The position numbers were made by a program, and so were the translations under genes. Under the pieces are notes generated by a model that had not been told where the DNA came from, did not search any database, and saw nothing but the letters and a program-made list of their open reading frames with translations. From contig JAQXXT010000079.1 in NCBI GenBank assembly GCA_029226205.1, positions 1 to 64,000 of the forward strand: 64,000 nucleotides of DNA, in the 5' to 3' direction. Positions within the stretch are counted from its first letter, which is position 1. Every line of letters starts with the position of its first letter. Source of the stretch: Prevotellaceae bacterium. Its GTDB lineage: Bacteria > Bacteroidota > Bacteroidia > Bacteroidales > Bacteroidaceae. Below are positions 9,986 to 20,593 of this stretch, piece by piece.

Positions 9986-12016
9986 ATGGCACAGAACCTG
10001 AAGCCCGAGCATGTGGGCATTGTCAAGAATGATCCTTATCTGGAACCTTATGAGGATGCGATTCGTGGTCGTCACGACCATGCTTTATGGAAGATCAACC
10101 AGCTGACGCAGAACGGCAAGCAGACCTTGAGTGATTTTGCCAATGGCTATCAATATTATGGCCTTCATAAGATCCCGCGTGGATGGGTCTTCCGTGAATG
10201 GGCCCCCAATGCAACGGATATTTATCTTGTCGGTGATTTCAACGGCTGGAAGGAAGATGAAGCCTACCGTTGTCACCGTATTGAGGGAACGGGCAACTGG
10301 GAACTGAAACTCCCCGCCAAAGCCATGAAGCATGGAGATCTGTACAAGATGCATGTCTACTGGAATGGCGGCGAGGGCGAGCGTATCCCCGCCTGGTGCC
10401 AGCGTGTGGTGCAGGATGACAAGACGAAGATCTTTTCCGCCCAGGTATGGCATCCGGCCCGTCCTTATCATTGGAAAGTTCAGCAGTTCACTCCCGAGCG
10501 TAAGCCGCTGCTCATCTATGAGTGTCATGTCGGTATGGCCCAGGATGCGGAGAAGGTAGGGACCTACACGGAGTTTAAGGAGAATGTGCTGCCGCGTATC
10601 GTCGAGGACGGCTATAATGCCATACAGATCATGGCCATCCAGGAGCATCCTTACTATGGCTCCTTCGGCTATCATGTCAGCAGTTTCTTCGCGCCGAGTT
10701 CCCGCTTCGGTACGCCGGAGGAGCTGAAAGCCCTCGTCGATGCCGCCCATCAGAAAGGCCTCGCTGTCATTATGGATATCGTCCATTCTCATGCTGTCAA
10801 GAATGAGGTGGAGGGACTAGGTAATCTCGCCGGTGATCCTAACCAGTATTTCTATCCCGGTGACCGCCATGAGCATCCGGCATGGGACAGCCTCTGTTTC
10901 GATTACGGTAAGGACGACGTGATTCATTTCCTCCTCTCCAACTGTAAGTACTGGCTGGAGGAGTATCATTTCGACGGCTTCCGTTTCGATGGTGTCACCT
11001 CCATGCTCTATTATAGTCATGGACTTGGTGAGGCTTTCACCAACTATGGAGACTATTTCAATGGTCACGAGGATGATAATGCCATCTGCTATCTGACGAT
11101 GGCCAACTGCCTCATTCATGAGGTCAATCCCCATGCCTTCACCATTGCCGAGGAAGTTTCCGGCATGCCGGGGCTGGCAGCACCGTTCAAGGACTGTGGC
11201 TATGGCTTCGACTACCGTATGGCCATGAATATCCCTGACTTCTGGATCAAGACCATCAAGGAGAAGAAGGATGAGGACTGGAAACCGAGTTCTATCTTCT
11301 GGGAGGTGAAGAACCGTCGCAGTGATGAGCGTACGATCTCTTACTGTGAGAGCCACGACCAGGCCCTTGTCGGTGATAAGACGATCATCTTCCGTCTCAT
11401 TGATGCCGATATGTACTGGCATTTCAAGAAAGGCGACGAAAATGATCTCGTCCATCGTGGTATCGCCCTGCATAAGATGATCCGCCTCGTCACCCTCGCC
11501 GCTATCAATGGCGGTTATCTGAACTTCATGGGTAATGAGTTCGGACATCCCGAATGGATCGACTTCCCGCGTGAGGGCAACGGCTGGAGCTATAAATATT
11601 GCCGGCGCCAGTGGAACCTCGTGGACAACCACGATCTCTGCTACCACTACCTCGGCGATTTCGACCGGGCCATGCTCGCTGTCGTGAAGAGCGAGAAGGC
11701 TTTCAACGACACGCCGGTGCAGGAAATCTGGCATAACGACGGTGATCAGGTGCTCTGCTTTGAGCGTGGTGACCTCTTCTTTGTCTTCAACTTCTCTCCG
11801 ACACGCAGCTTCACCGATTATGGCTTCCTTGTTCCCGAGGGTACGTATGATATCGTCCTCGACAGTGACGACAAGGCCTATGGTGGCAACGGACTGAATG
11901 ATGACAGTGTGGAGCATTTCACGAATCCCGATCCCCTCTTTGCGCCACAGCATAAGGGTTGGCTGAAACTTTATCTCCCCGACCGCTCTGCCCAGGTGCT
12001 GAGAAGAAAGAAATAA
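9986..12016 (+). CDS. glgB: 1,4-alpha-glucan branching enzyme (GH13)
   Basis: 676 aa; VVMDIVHSHAVKN, FDGFRFDGVTSMLY, YCESHDQALVGDKT, MGNEFGHPEWIDFPREGN. Confidence 0.95.
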   Translation: MAQNLKPEHVGIVKNDPYLEPYEDAIRGRHDHALWKINQLTQNGKQTLSDFANGYQYYGLHKIPRGWVFREWAPNATDIYLVGDFNGWKEDEAYRCHRIEGTGNWELKLPAKAMKHGDLYKMHVYWNGGEGERIPAWCQRVVQDDKTKIFSAQVWHPARPYHWKVQQFTPERKPLLIYECHVGMAQDAEKVGTYTEFKENVLPRIVEDGYNAIQIMAIQEHPYYGSFGYHVSSFFAPSSRFGTPEELKALVDAAHQKGLAVIMDIVHSHAVKNEVEGLGNLAGDPNQYFYPGDRHEHPAWDSLCFDYGKDDVIHFLLSNCKYWLEEYHFDGFRFDGVTSMLYYSHGLGEAFTNYGDYFNGHEDDNAICYLTMANCLIHEVNPHAFTIAEEVSGMPGLAAPFKDCGYGFDYRMAMNIPDFWIKTIKEKKDEDWKPSSIFWEVKNRRSDERTISYCESHDQALVGDKTIIFRLIDADMYWHFKKGDENDLVHRGIALHKMIRLVTLAAINGGYLNFMGNEFGHPEWIDFPREGNGWSYKYCRRQWNLVDNHDLCYHYLGDFDRAMLAVVKSEKAFNDTPVQEIWHNDGDQVLCFERGDLFFVFNFSPTRSFTDYGFLVPEGTYDIVLDSDDKAYGGNGLNDDSVEHFTNPDPLFAPQHKGWLKLYLPDRSAQVLRRKK

Positions 12017-12025
12017 TCGCAAATT

Positions 12026-12055
12026 GTAGGTGGCCGCCATGTTGCGGCCACCTAC
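12026..12055 (+). repeat. REP-like palindrome, class A (GTAGGTGGCCGCCATGTTGCGGCCACCTAC)
   Basis: Near-perfect inverted repeat, same family as 59-86, 24101-24127, 32412-32440, 33621-33703, 52511-52536, 58674-58702. Confidence 0.85.
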
Positions 12056-12097
12056 TCATGGGAAGGATTGGTGACTTTTAAATATTAAATTGATTGT

Positions 12098-13159
12098 ATG
12101 GATAATCCCAAGGGTAGCACAGTACCGATGATGGTAGCCTGTGCTATTGTCTTTTTGATTTTCACATTCTGTTATGTCTTCTTTTTCCAGAGTGATGTCC
12201 TTGCCGTGACGCAGCATGTCCTCTCGGATGGGGAGACCTCTTATGACCGTACGGTAGGCGCGGTCCTCATCACCCTTGTGCTCTGGGCCCTTCAGGCAGC
12301 CGTCTACTCGTTGTCGAAGCTCCGCCGCCGGGCTCACGCGCTGACCTATCTGCCGTCATTCCTCATTTTGGCTGTCCTCACCGATGTCAGCGCGCATACC
12401 GACGAGCATTTCTCTTTCGGTGCCTGGTGGTGGCTGTTTCCGCTGATCCTCATCCTCTGGTGGGTCGTCGTGATGATGGCGCGGGCGATGGAGCCCTATG
12501 AGCCGAATCAGAAATCATGGGGATTGTTCTCACGGACCACGGCGGTCAACCTCTTCGGGATGGTCGTGATGATGTTCCTCGTGGGTATCATCGCTCAAAG
12601 CGACGAGAATATCCATCGGCGCATGCGTGCGGAGGTCTGTCTCTCGCAACAGGATTATAAGGATGCCATAGAGGCCACGAATACGGAAAAGGCCGACAGC
12701 AGTCTGACTCTCCTCCGTGCCCTCGCGCTAACCCATGAGCATGCCCTTGCCGAACATTTCTTCGAGGTACCAGTGTGTGGCGGCAGTAAGGCCCTGCGCC
12801 CGAACGGCCATTCCGTGAAACTCCTCATGACCACCTATCCACGCCATTTCACGCGTCAGGAGGCGGCAGACCTTCATCTCGTGGGACTGCTCATGGATAA
12901 GAAACTAGACTTGTTCGCCGAGGAGTTGCCGAAATATTATGATATGAAAAAACCGTTGCCCAAGCATTATCGGGAGGCCCTCGTGCTCTATACCCATCGG
13001 CGCGCCAATCCGATTTATATTTTCAAGTCGCCCGTGATCGATGCCGACTATCAGGACTATCAGGATATGGAACGTAAGAATTATGATCCTGCTGTCCGTA
13101 AGAGTCAGCTCCATGACACCTATGGCAACACTTATTGGTATTATTGGCAGTATGAGTGA
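12098..13159 (+). CDS. Multi-TM membrane protein, unknown function; first gene of nuclease-helicase/AlbA_2 operon
   Basis: 353-aa ORF with N-terminal TM segments; its TGA overlaps the ATG of the next gene (ATGAGTGA). Confidence 0.8.
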   Translation: MDNPKGSTVPMMVACAIVFLIFTFCYVFFFQSDVLAVTQHVLSDGETSYDRTVGAVLITLVLWALQAAVYSLSKLRRRAHALTYLPSFLILAVLTDVSAHTDEHFSFGAWWWLFPLILILWWVVVMMARAMEPYEPNQKSWGLFSRTTAVNLFGMVVMMFLVGIIAQSDENIHRRMRAEVCLSQQDYKDAIEATNTEKADSSLTLLRALALTHEHALAEHFFEVPVCGGSKALRPNGHSVKLLMTTYPRHFTRQEAADLHLVGLLMDKKLDLFAEELPKYYDMKKPLPKHYREALVLYTHRRANPIYIFKSPVIDADYQDYQDMERKNYDPAVRKSQLHDTYGNTYWYYWQYE

Positions 13160-16100
13160 TCAGCAAAGAGACAAAGACCGTATCAGTGACCGGCAAGGGC
13201 TGACGGCAGCGAATCATTTCTTCGACATGCTCCTCTCGGCTATGGGCAAGGCCGATGTGGTGCGCCGTTATGCCGCCCTGGACACTGTCTTCCGGAACCT
13301 TTTGGATCAGAATACCGATTTCGCCCGTGTCCGCCTTGTCGGACCATTCGCCAAAACAGACTACCTGCTCAAGACCCATGATGCCAACGGTGCCCTTTCC
13401 CATGCCGTCCATACCGCCAGGATCCATTTCCGGGATCTCGGACGGGGAGAAAGGCTATCGGAGGAAGAGTCCCGTTATGATTTCCAGGCGGTGACCTGTT
13501 TCGTAGCCCTTATATATAATAAGGTGGAAATCCCCGAAGCCCTTCGCCGGCTCTTCCCGCCGGCCCGTCCTCAGCGGGTGGCTGTCCTTCCGAAGGCTGC
13601 CGTGCTGCGCCTCCTTGTGGAGCGCTGGGATGACGAGTATATCTATGGACTTCTCGACAATCCGACTATTCCCGCGAAAGTCAGCTATCGTGCTGATGAG
13701 GCTTATCTGCGTGATGATCTCTATCCGGGAGCCCAACTGAACCTGATCCATCCCCGTCAGGAAGACGACGGGACGTTGACCCCCGAGCTGATCATCTTCG
13801 CGCCTGACCTGCTCATAGACATCAGTGCCATCGCCGCTTGTTTCGAGAGCTATAACCATACCGAACTGATCTACTTACTCAATAAGATCAGACCCAATGT
13901 GGCGACGGAACCGATCCTCATGGGTGAGTTCGCCGGTGAGCTGTTGGATGATGAAGTACATAGCAAGGACCAGGAGAAACCGTATGTCGACTGTGCCCGT
14001 CATTTCTTCACCCATCATGCCGTAGACCTCCTCTGTACACCCCTGTCACCCGATTTCCACCGTCAGGCACAACAGCAGCGGGCCAATATCCGTCAGGCGG
14101 TCAGGCAGACGCTGCCCCAACGGGTGAAGGAGTATCATCGGGAGGAAGTGATGCTCGAGCCATCTTTCTTCTCCGAGATGCTCGGACTGCAGGGACGTAT
14201 GGACTTCCTGCAGCAGGACCTCGAAGTGCTCATTGAGCAGAAAGCCGGGAAGGGCGGATTCCCGCAGCGTGATCCCGATACGCCGGTCTATCAGTTGAAA
14301 CATTATATCCAGATGCTGCTCTATATGGCCTTGCTGCGTTATGGCTTCGCGGACCATTATGACCGGTATCATCATCTCTATTCCTTTCTGCTCTATTCCC
14401 GTTATGCCAACTCCCTTGTCGGTCTCGGCTATGCCCCGCAACTCGTCCGTGAGGCGTTGATGATCCGTAACCGCATAGCAGCCAACGAACTGAAGTTCAC
14501 GCATGGTGGAATGCGGATCTTGGAGACGCTCCGCCCCGAAGACCTCAACGCCTTCCATCAGTCGGGAAAGCTATGGACCAACTACCAACGGCCGCAGCTT
14601 GAAGCCCTCCTGGCACCGATCCTTCAAGCTACGCCCTTGGAACGGGATTATTATTTCCGTTTCCTGCAGTTCATCGAGACGGAACATGTCCTCTCGAAGG
14701 TCGGTAACGCGTTGAAGGAAGATTCCGGTTTCGCCGCTAAATGGCATGACAGTCTGCCCGACAAGCGCCAGGCGGGCAATATCTTCGACAACCTGATTCT
14801 CAAGGCGCCCGGTGATGATCATGAAGGAGAAGTCACGGAGGTCGTCCTTGAGCGCCATGATGACGAGGAGGGGATGAGCAATTTCCGTATCGGCGATATC
14901 GTCATCCTCTATCCCTATGAGCGGGGGACAGAGCCGGATGTCCGGAAGACCTGGACCTACCGTTGCAGCATCCGTCAGATCACGGCGACGACCCTCACGC
15001 TGACCTTGCGTGCTGCCCAGAGTGATGCCCGTGTCTTCCTCCGTGACAAGGAAAAGGTATGGGCCGTGGAGCATGATTTCTTTGAGTCCAGCTATGGCGC
15101 CCTGTATCGTGGCATGCACGCCTTTCTCTCGGCGCCGAAGGAACGCCGTGACCTCATCCTCCTCCGGCGTCGTCCGGAGATAGACCATAGCCTGACCTTG
15201 CGGGGTGACTATGGCAGTTTCAATACGCTCAGCCTCCATGTCCGTCAGGCCCGGGATTTCTTTCTCATCATCGGACCGCCGGGAACGGGAAAGACCTCTT
15301 TCGGACTGATGAATACGCTGAAGGAGGAACTGCTGACCCCGGAAAGCAATATCCTCCTTATGGCTTTTACAAACCGTGCTGTCGATGAGATCTGCAGTAA
15401 GCTGGAGGAAGAGCATCTCGACTATCTGCGCGTCGGCAGCCGTCTCTCCTGCAGTGAGGCTTACCAGGGTCATCTCCTGGAGGAGGCTGTTGATAACTGT
15501 CATACCCTGAATGATATGCGGCGCCGCGTGCTCGACTGCCGTATCGTGGTGGGCACGACGACGGCACTGAGCAGTAAGATACAGCTCTTCAATCAGAAGA
15601 CCTTCTCTCTGGCCATCATTGATGAGGCCTCACAGATTCTCGAGCCCCATCTCATGGCGTTGCTTTCCGCTGTCCATATCGATCCCGATACGGGAGAACG
15701 GAAGAGCGCGATTAGAAAATTCGTATTCATCGGTGATCATAAGCAGTTGCCCGCCGTCGTGCAACAGAGTCAGCAGGAGAGCAGGGTAGAGGAGGACGAT
15801 CTGACTGCCATCGGACTCACCGACTGTCGGCTGTCTCTCTTTGAACGACTGCTGCGCCGTTACCGCGATGATCCTGAAGTCGTCTATATGCTCACGCGTC
15901 AGGGCCGTATGCATCATGAGATAGCCGTCTTCCCGAGTGAAGCATTCTATGGCGGAAAGTTACGGGAGGTGCCGCTGCCTCATCAGACACCGTCACTGCC
16001 ATCCTCGTGGCAGGGGACGGATGAGCTCGATGACTTGTTGCATACCCGTCGTGTGGCCTTCATCGACTGTCAGCTGCCGGAAGACAGTTGCTCGGATAAG

Positions 16101-16547
16101 GTAAACACCGTTGAGGCCGACCTCATTGCCGATACGATCCATAAGATCTGGACGATCGAGCAGGCACATTTCGTTGCCTCCCAGACCGTCGGCGTCATCG
16201 TGCCCTATCGTAATCAGATTGCCGCTATCCGCAATGCCCTGGAGCGTTTCCATATCCCCGAACTGATGGATATCACGATCGATACGGTGGAGCGGTACCA
16301 GGGATCTCAGCGGCGGTATATCCTCTATGGCTTCACTGTGCAGCAGTTCTACCAGTTGCGGTTCCTGACGAATCATGTCTTCGAGGAAGACGGCGCTGTC
16401 ATCGACAGGAAGTTGAATGTCGTCATGACGCGGGCCCAGGAACATCTCCTGCTCTTCGGCCATGCGGCATTGCTCGAGGAGAATGCGCTCTTTGGCCGAC
16501 TGATACAGTTCTGCAAGAAGAGAGGGGAATATTATAGCTCAATATAG
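13152..16547 (+). CDS. PD-(D/E)XK nuclease + SF1 (UPF1/Dna2-like, COG1112-type) helicase fusion
   Basis: Nuclease: GRMDFL...VLIEQKAGKG...QLKHYIQMLLYMAL (D, ExK, QxxxY). Helicase: GPPGTGKTS, DEASQ, GDHKQLPAVV, VERYQGSQ, LNVVMTRAQEHLLLFG. Start trimmed to MSDQQRDK. Confidence 0.88.
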   Translation: MSDQQRDKDRISDRQGLTAANHFFDMLLSAMGKADVVRRYAALDTVFRNLLDQNTDFARVRLVGPFAKTDYLLKTHDANGALSHAVHTARIHFRDLGRGERLSEEESRYDFQAVTCFVALIYNKVEIPEALRRLFPPARPQRVAVLPKAAVLRLLVERWDDEYIYGLLDNPTIPAKVSYRADEAYLRDDLYPGAQLNLIHPRQEDDGTLTPELIIFAPDLLIDISAIAACFESYNHTELIYLLNKIRPNVATEPILMGEFAGELLDDEVHSKDQEKPYVDCARHFFTHHAVDLLCTPLSPDFHRQAQQQRANIRQAVRQTLPQRVKEYHREEVMLEPSFFSEMLGLQGRMDFLQQDLEVLIEQKAGKGGFPQRDPDTPVYQLKHYIQMLLYMALLRYGFADHYDRYHHLYSFLLYSRYANSLVGLGYAPQLVREALMIRNRIAANELKFTHGGMRILETLRPEDLNAFHQSGKLWTNYQRPQLEALLAPILQATPLERDYYFRFLQFIETEHVLSKVGNALKEDSGFAAKWHDSLPDKRQAGNIFDNLILKAPGDDHEGEVTEVVLERHDDEEGMSNFRIGDIVILYPYERGTEPDVRKTWTYRCSIRQITATTLTLTLRAAQSDARVFLRDKEKVWAVEHDFFESSYGALYRGMHAFLSAPKERRDLILLRRRPEIDHSLTLRGDYGSFNTLSLHVRQARDFFLIIGPPGTGKTSFGLMNTLKEELLTPESNILLMAFTNRAVDEICSKLEEEHLDYLRVGSRLSCSEAYQGHLLEEAVDNCHTLNDMRRRVLDCRIVVGTTTALSSKIQLFNQKTFSLAIIDEASQILEPHLMALLSAVHIDPDTGERKSAIRKFVFIGDHKQLPAVVQQSQQESRVEEDDLTAIGLTDCRLSLFERLLRRYRDDPEVVYMLTRQGRMHHEIAVFPSEAFYGGKLREVPLPHQTPSLPSSWQGTDELDDLLHTRRVAFIDCQLPEDSCSDKVNTVEADLIADTIHKIWTIEQAHFVASQTVGVIVPYRNQIAAIRNALERFHIPELMDITIDTVERYQGSQRRYILYGFTVQQFYQLRFLTNHVFEEDGAVIDRKLNVVMTRAQEHLLLFGHAALLEENALFGRLIQFCKKRGEYYSSI

Positions 16548-16556
16548 AACAATGAT

Positions 16557-16590
16557 TGAAGGGGCCGCCACAAGGGGCGGTCCCTGTAAT
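16557..16590 (-). repeat. REP-like palindrome, class C (GGGGCCGCCACAAGGGGCGGTCCC)
   Basis: Inverted repeat related to 2963-3009, 21372-21416, 21448-21489, 22561-22590, 59040-59085. Confidence 0.65.
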
Positions 16591-16600
16591 AGAAAAATTT

Positions 16601-19600
16601 ATGATAAACTTAAAGCAAAACGAAATGGAAGAACAAGAAGAAAGGCAGCATGTTGCCGTGAAAGTGTTAAGAACGGATGTCGACACCCATCAGTATGTCG
16701 TATCCTATGGAGAAGACGCCAAACTCTATCGTATACCGATGCTCCCGTATCAACGGAAGATGCCGGTACCCGATACGATACCCTGTCTCGTAGAGAGGAG
16801 CCTTTCGGGAGGTGTCTATCTCCGGCAGGATTTTGAGGCGTTGATCCGTGGTTTTTACAAAGAAGGCGATGAGACCGATTTTACGGTCCAGCGGTCCTAT
16901 GGCGATGACTATATCTTACAGGAGAGTCATGGTTTTACGGCACGCTTGGCGAAGAAGCTCATCCCTAATCCCGCGCTGACACCCTGTATCGGTTGCAGGA
17001 TCACGAAGATCATGGGTCGGTACATGCAGATAGAACCGGCGTTTGTGGACAGTCAGATCAAGACCACCTCTTTCTCCCTCACGGATCAACAGCTCGATGA
17101 GTTTATCGGACAGACGACGTGGAACCAGAAAGATCTCCGCAGTCTGTTGCTGGGCAATACGCCCTCCGAGCTTTTCGATGCGGAATGTCATCAGTGGATT
17201 GCCGCTCAGGCAGCCCGTTGTCCCGACCGGGAGATGTTGCAGGAAGACCTCAAATCGCTGAAGAGCCATCTCCTGCAGGCGCTGGAGTCGTCGGAGATGC
17301 TGAACCAGTGTGATGCCGCCACGCGGAAGGTGATGGAGGAACGGTTCTCCGATGTCATCGAACAGGCGGGTTATTATCTCGACGCCCTGGATATGGTCTC
17401 CGAGGATGGCAAGGCAGCCGATGATTTCGTGACGACGGTCCTCGAGAAACTCTCCAAGAGCAGTTATGTCTACCATCCCCGTAAGCGACTGTATATCATG
17501 CTTTCCATCTTCCATCTTGACTTCAACCTCATGGAAGAGAAGATGGACATGATCCTTGCGATCATCCGCAAGCATGGCCTGCAGCTCAGCAAGCGGGAGC
17601 CATTCTGTAAGATGTGGATCATCCTTTTGGAATATTATATCCATCATGTCTATGAGACCCCCGACCGCCTGAACGACCGTAGGGTGATGGAGACGATGAT
17701 CATGGCACTGGCCCTTCAGATGAACCTGGCGGAAGATTTCAAGAATGACCTCTTCGATGATGTCCTCAACCGCAGTCTTCTCTACCGTCTGTGCAGCAGG
17801 ATGAATGTCACCAATCCCGAGCAGCTGCTCGAGGAGTCGCTGTTCAATGTCGTCTCCGAGTCGGGCGACCAGAGCGTTTATGTGTTGAGTACCGATGATG
17901 CCGCCCTGACCGCCAACCTCATCTCCAACCAGGTGAGCGATACCGTTGACGGCTCCCTGGCCCCTGCCGTTTATAATTCCGACCGTGTCCATCTCACCAT
18001 TGAGAACGGCAAGGTGACCCTCTCCGCTCCCGATGTCAATGAGGACAACGAGTATGAGCCATTACCGGCCCAGCTCAATCTCTGGCATGGTCTCAGTGTC
18101 CGTCTCAGTGAGAAACCATCCTCCGACCTCCGTGGTGACAAGAGCAATACGGTCCGCCATTATAAGCTCCTGTGGGATTTTATCTATAAGTCCTTCTTCA
18201 GTGTCCGCCAGCCGGTGCGGAAGAAGAGTCGCCGGCCGCTGTATCCCGGTGATGATGTCGATATCATCGTCACACGAAAGCTCGATGAGGGCCTGCTTTT
18301 TGAGTGCCGTGTCATCGATGAGGGGTATGAGGATGTCATCGGTTATATCGATGCCGCGAAGGATATCGTACCCTATTATCCCGGTAAACTGGCCTTGTCT
18401 GATTTCTATCTCAACGGCTCTCCTCTGGAACTGGCGGTGAGGGTCGGCCAGGTGGAGGATAATGGTTATTGCCATTTCGTGATGAATGAGCAGATCGTCG
18501 AGTTTATGGACGACTACCGTATCCGCCATTACGACTATACCAGTCATCTCCGTTGTTGTCTCAACGCCCCGGCGCCGGGGTCGAGTCGTGTCCCCGCCAT
18601 CTCTTTCGACGGCCTCTCCGTCTCTGTCGGTGTGGAGCGTGGCGTGAGTCCGAGTATTCTGACGAAAGGCAAGGTCGTGGAGGTCACGAATCCGGAGCGT
18701 GGGCCCGCTCCATATATGAACGCCACCTATTCCCGTGATCTCCCTGAGTTGAACTTCAGCACGAGCAATGCCTTCCATCAGCTCATGGTCAACTATGCCG
18801 ATGAGCTCGTCTATCTGCCTGAAGGCGTAGAGGAACAGGGAGAGGAACAGGAGGAGACGCTGACGACGGTCCTCGACGACAGCCGTGTCTATGAGCTGAT
18901 GAATATCCTGGAGACCTATGCCGGTTTCGAGGATGACTATGTGAAAGCCTACAACTATATCTCTACTTGTAGGGTGCTGGCACGTATGATCGACTCTGAC
19001 CGTGAGAATTATTATATCAAGCGCCTCACGCTCCTGGAACTGTTGAGCGACTTCGCGCAGAACAGCAGTTTCACCGAGGAGAGTCAGCGGGTCCTGGCTA
19101 CGAGCGCCTCCGACACATTCAACCACCACAGTTCCCTGTATCAGGAATATCAGCAGATGCGCGTCGTCTCCTGGCTGAACACCGACGAGCATAACGACGA
19201 GCTCTACCAGATGAGTTGTAACCGTAACTACCCCGTGCTGCAGCAGTTGGCAGCCTTGGTCATGTCTCATAACACAGTGAAGAAAGCCGGTCTGATCCCG
19301 CAGGCCGAGGAAATTCTGGAGAAAATCCGCAGTATCCTGAAGCTCCGCCGCCAGAATGCCAGCGACAAGAAGAGCTATGGCAAGGAGAGCTATCAGGTGG
19401 AGTTCAAGACTTCTATCGTCTATCCCGAATACTCCATGCGTCCGAACCTCTTCGACCAGACACGGAAGATCCTCAGCGAGATCTGTGCCTTTCTCAATGC
19501 CGACGGCGGCACGATCTACCTCGGTGTCAACGACCAGGGTATAGAGATGGGTGTAGAGGAGGATCTCCATTTCCAGCAGTTCAATGGTTCTGCCGACCAT

Positions 19601-20542
19601 TATGAGGTGTATGTGAACAATATGGTTGCCAACCAGATGTCGCAGGAAGCTGCCCATCATGTCCATACCCATTGGGATGATGATCCGAAAGTACGGACGA
19701 AGGTCCTTGTCATCGATGTCACGCCGAGTCCTGACCCGATCAGTCTCAACGGGGAGTACTATGAGCGAATGGGTACGTCGTCACGCCGTGTCAACGAGGA
19801 TTATCTTCCCGTCTTCCTCGCCAACCGTCGCAAATGGGCTGCCGAGCATCAGATGGAGACGCGTGAGCAGGCTTCGGAACTCGTGGGGCAGCTGCCGCAA
19901 CAGAATGCCGCGCCGACTACCGAGGAAAAAACAGACGTCACGCCACAGAATATCACGGACAAGATCCAGACGAGTCGTATTCGTAATAATGTCATCAGCG
20001 ATTGGGAAGAGGATTATTATCCCGTCATCAACTATATCTGTTTCATTGACCAGGATGAATATAAGGTATTGGATGAGAATGACTATAAGACTGACGACTA
20101 CCGGCTTGAACTCGCCGTTCATGAGGAGGAGCAGAATGACTGGCTGCTCATGGCCTATGCCGATGGCTCCCTCGTGAAGACAAGCGTGCAAGTGTTGCTG
20201 AATCGTGGCGTAAACAGGGTCTTCAAGCGTTATAGCGAAAAGGAACTCATCTACGCGAATATCGTCAAGGATGATGATATCGTAGTAGTAGGTTATATCG
20301 ATGGAAAAGGAAACCACTACGTCCGTTTCAACACAATGGACATGGTGGAGGAGGGGAGCATGCAGGACAGTGGCAGCAGCCTCTGCTCCGTGAACAACCA
20401 GGGTGTCCACTATGTGGAGACGCTGCACCGTAATGCCGTCCCCGACTGGGTGACCTTCAACCCGAAGGCCACGTCTCTCGGTACATCGTTGAAGACCGTC
20501 AATGGAAAGAAAATGTTGAAGTTCCTGCCGGGATGCCAGTAG
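16601..20542 (+). CDS. Large protein with Schlafen/AlbA_2-type domain
   Basis: ~1.3-kaa ORF; AlbA_2-like YQVEFKTSIVYPE...EICAFLNADGGTIYLGVNDQG...GEYYERMGTSSR. Start is 16601 or 16625; the upstream ORF start lies in a REP. Confidence 0.85.
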   Translation: MINLKQNEMEEQEERQHVAVKVLRTDVDTHQYVVSYGEDAKLYRIPMLPYQRKMPVPDTIPCLVERSLSGGVYLRQDFEALIRGFYKEGDETDFTVQRSYGDDYILQESHGFTARLAKKLIPNPALTPCIGCRITKIMGRYMQIEPAFVDSQIKTTSFSLTDQQLDEFIGQTTWNQKDLRSLLLGNTPSELFDAECHQWIAAQAARCPDREMLQEDLKSLKSHLLQALESSEMLNQCDAATRKVMEERFSDVIEQAGYYLDALDMVSEDGKAADDFVTTVLEKLSKSSYVYHPRKRLYIMLSIFHLDFNLMEEKMDMILAIIRKHGLQLSKREPFCKMWIILLEYYIHHVYETPDRLNDRRVMETMIMALALQMNLAEDFKNDLFDDVLNRSLLYRLCSRMNVTNPEQLLEESLFNVVSESGDQSVYVLSTDDAALTANLISNQVSDTVDGSLAPAVYNSDRVHLTIENGKVTLSAPDVNEDNEYEPLPAQLNLWHGLSVRLSEKPSSDLRGDKSNTVRHYKLLWDFIYKSFFSVRQPVRKKSRRPLYPGDDVDIIVTRKLDEGLLFECRVIDEGYEDVIGYIDAAKDIVPYYPGKLALSDFYLNGSPLELAVRVGQVEDNGYCHFVMNEQIVEFMDDYRIRHYDYTSHLRCCLNAPAPGSSRVPAISFDGLSVSVGVERGVSPSILTKGKVVEVTNPERGPAPYMNATYSRDLPELNFSTSNAFHQLMVNYADELVYLPEGVEEQGEEQEETLTTVLDDSRVYELMNILETYAGFEDDYVKAYNYISTCRVLARMIDSDRENYYIKRLTLLELLSDFAQNSSFTEESQRVLATSASDTFNHHSSLYQEYQQMRVVSWLNTDEHNDELYQMSCNRNYPVLQQLAALVMSHNTVKKAGLIPQAEEILEKIRSILKLRRQNASDKKSYGKESYQVEFKTSIVYPEYSMRPNLFDQTRKILSEICAFLNADGGTIYLGVNDQGIEMGVEEDLHFQQFNGSADHYEVYVNNMVANQMSQEAAHHVHTHWDDDPKVRTKVLVIDVTPSPDPISLNGEYYERMGTSSRRVNEDYLPVFLANRRKWAAEHQMETREQASELVGQLPQQNAAPTTEEKTDVTPQNITDKIQTSRIRNNVISDWEEDYYPVINYICFIDQDEYKVLDENDYKTDDYRLELAVHEEEQNDWLLMAYADGSLVKTSVQVLLNRGVNRVFKRYSEKELIYANIVKDDDIVVVGYIDGKGNHYVRFNTMDMVEEGSMQDSGSSLCSVNNQGVHYVETLHRNAVPDWVTFNPKATSLGTSLKTVNGKKMLKFLPGCQ

Positions 20543-20593
20543 GGACATAATTATTTTTGTTCCGCAACATATAAGGCAAACAAAAACATATCT

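Noticed and set aside
18062-19672. 536-aa minus-strand ORF inside the AlbA_2 gene
   Set aside because: Antisense shadow; I/L/H-rich with no recognisable domain.
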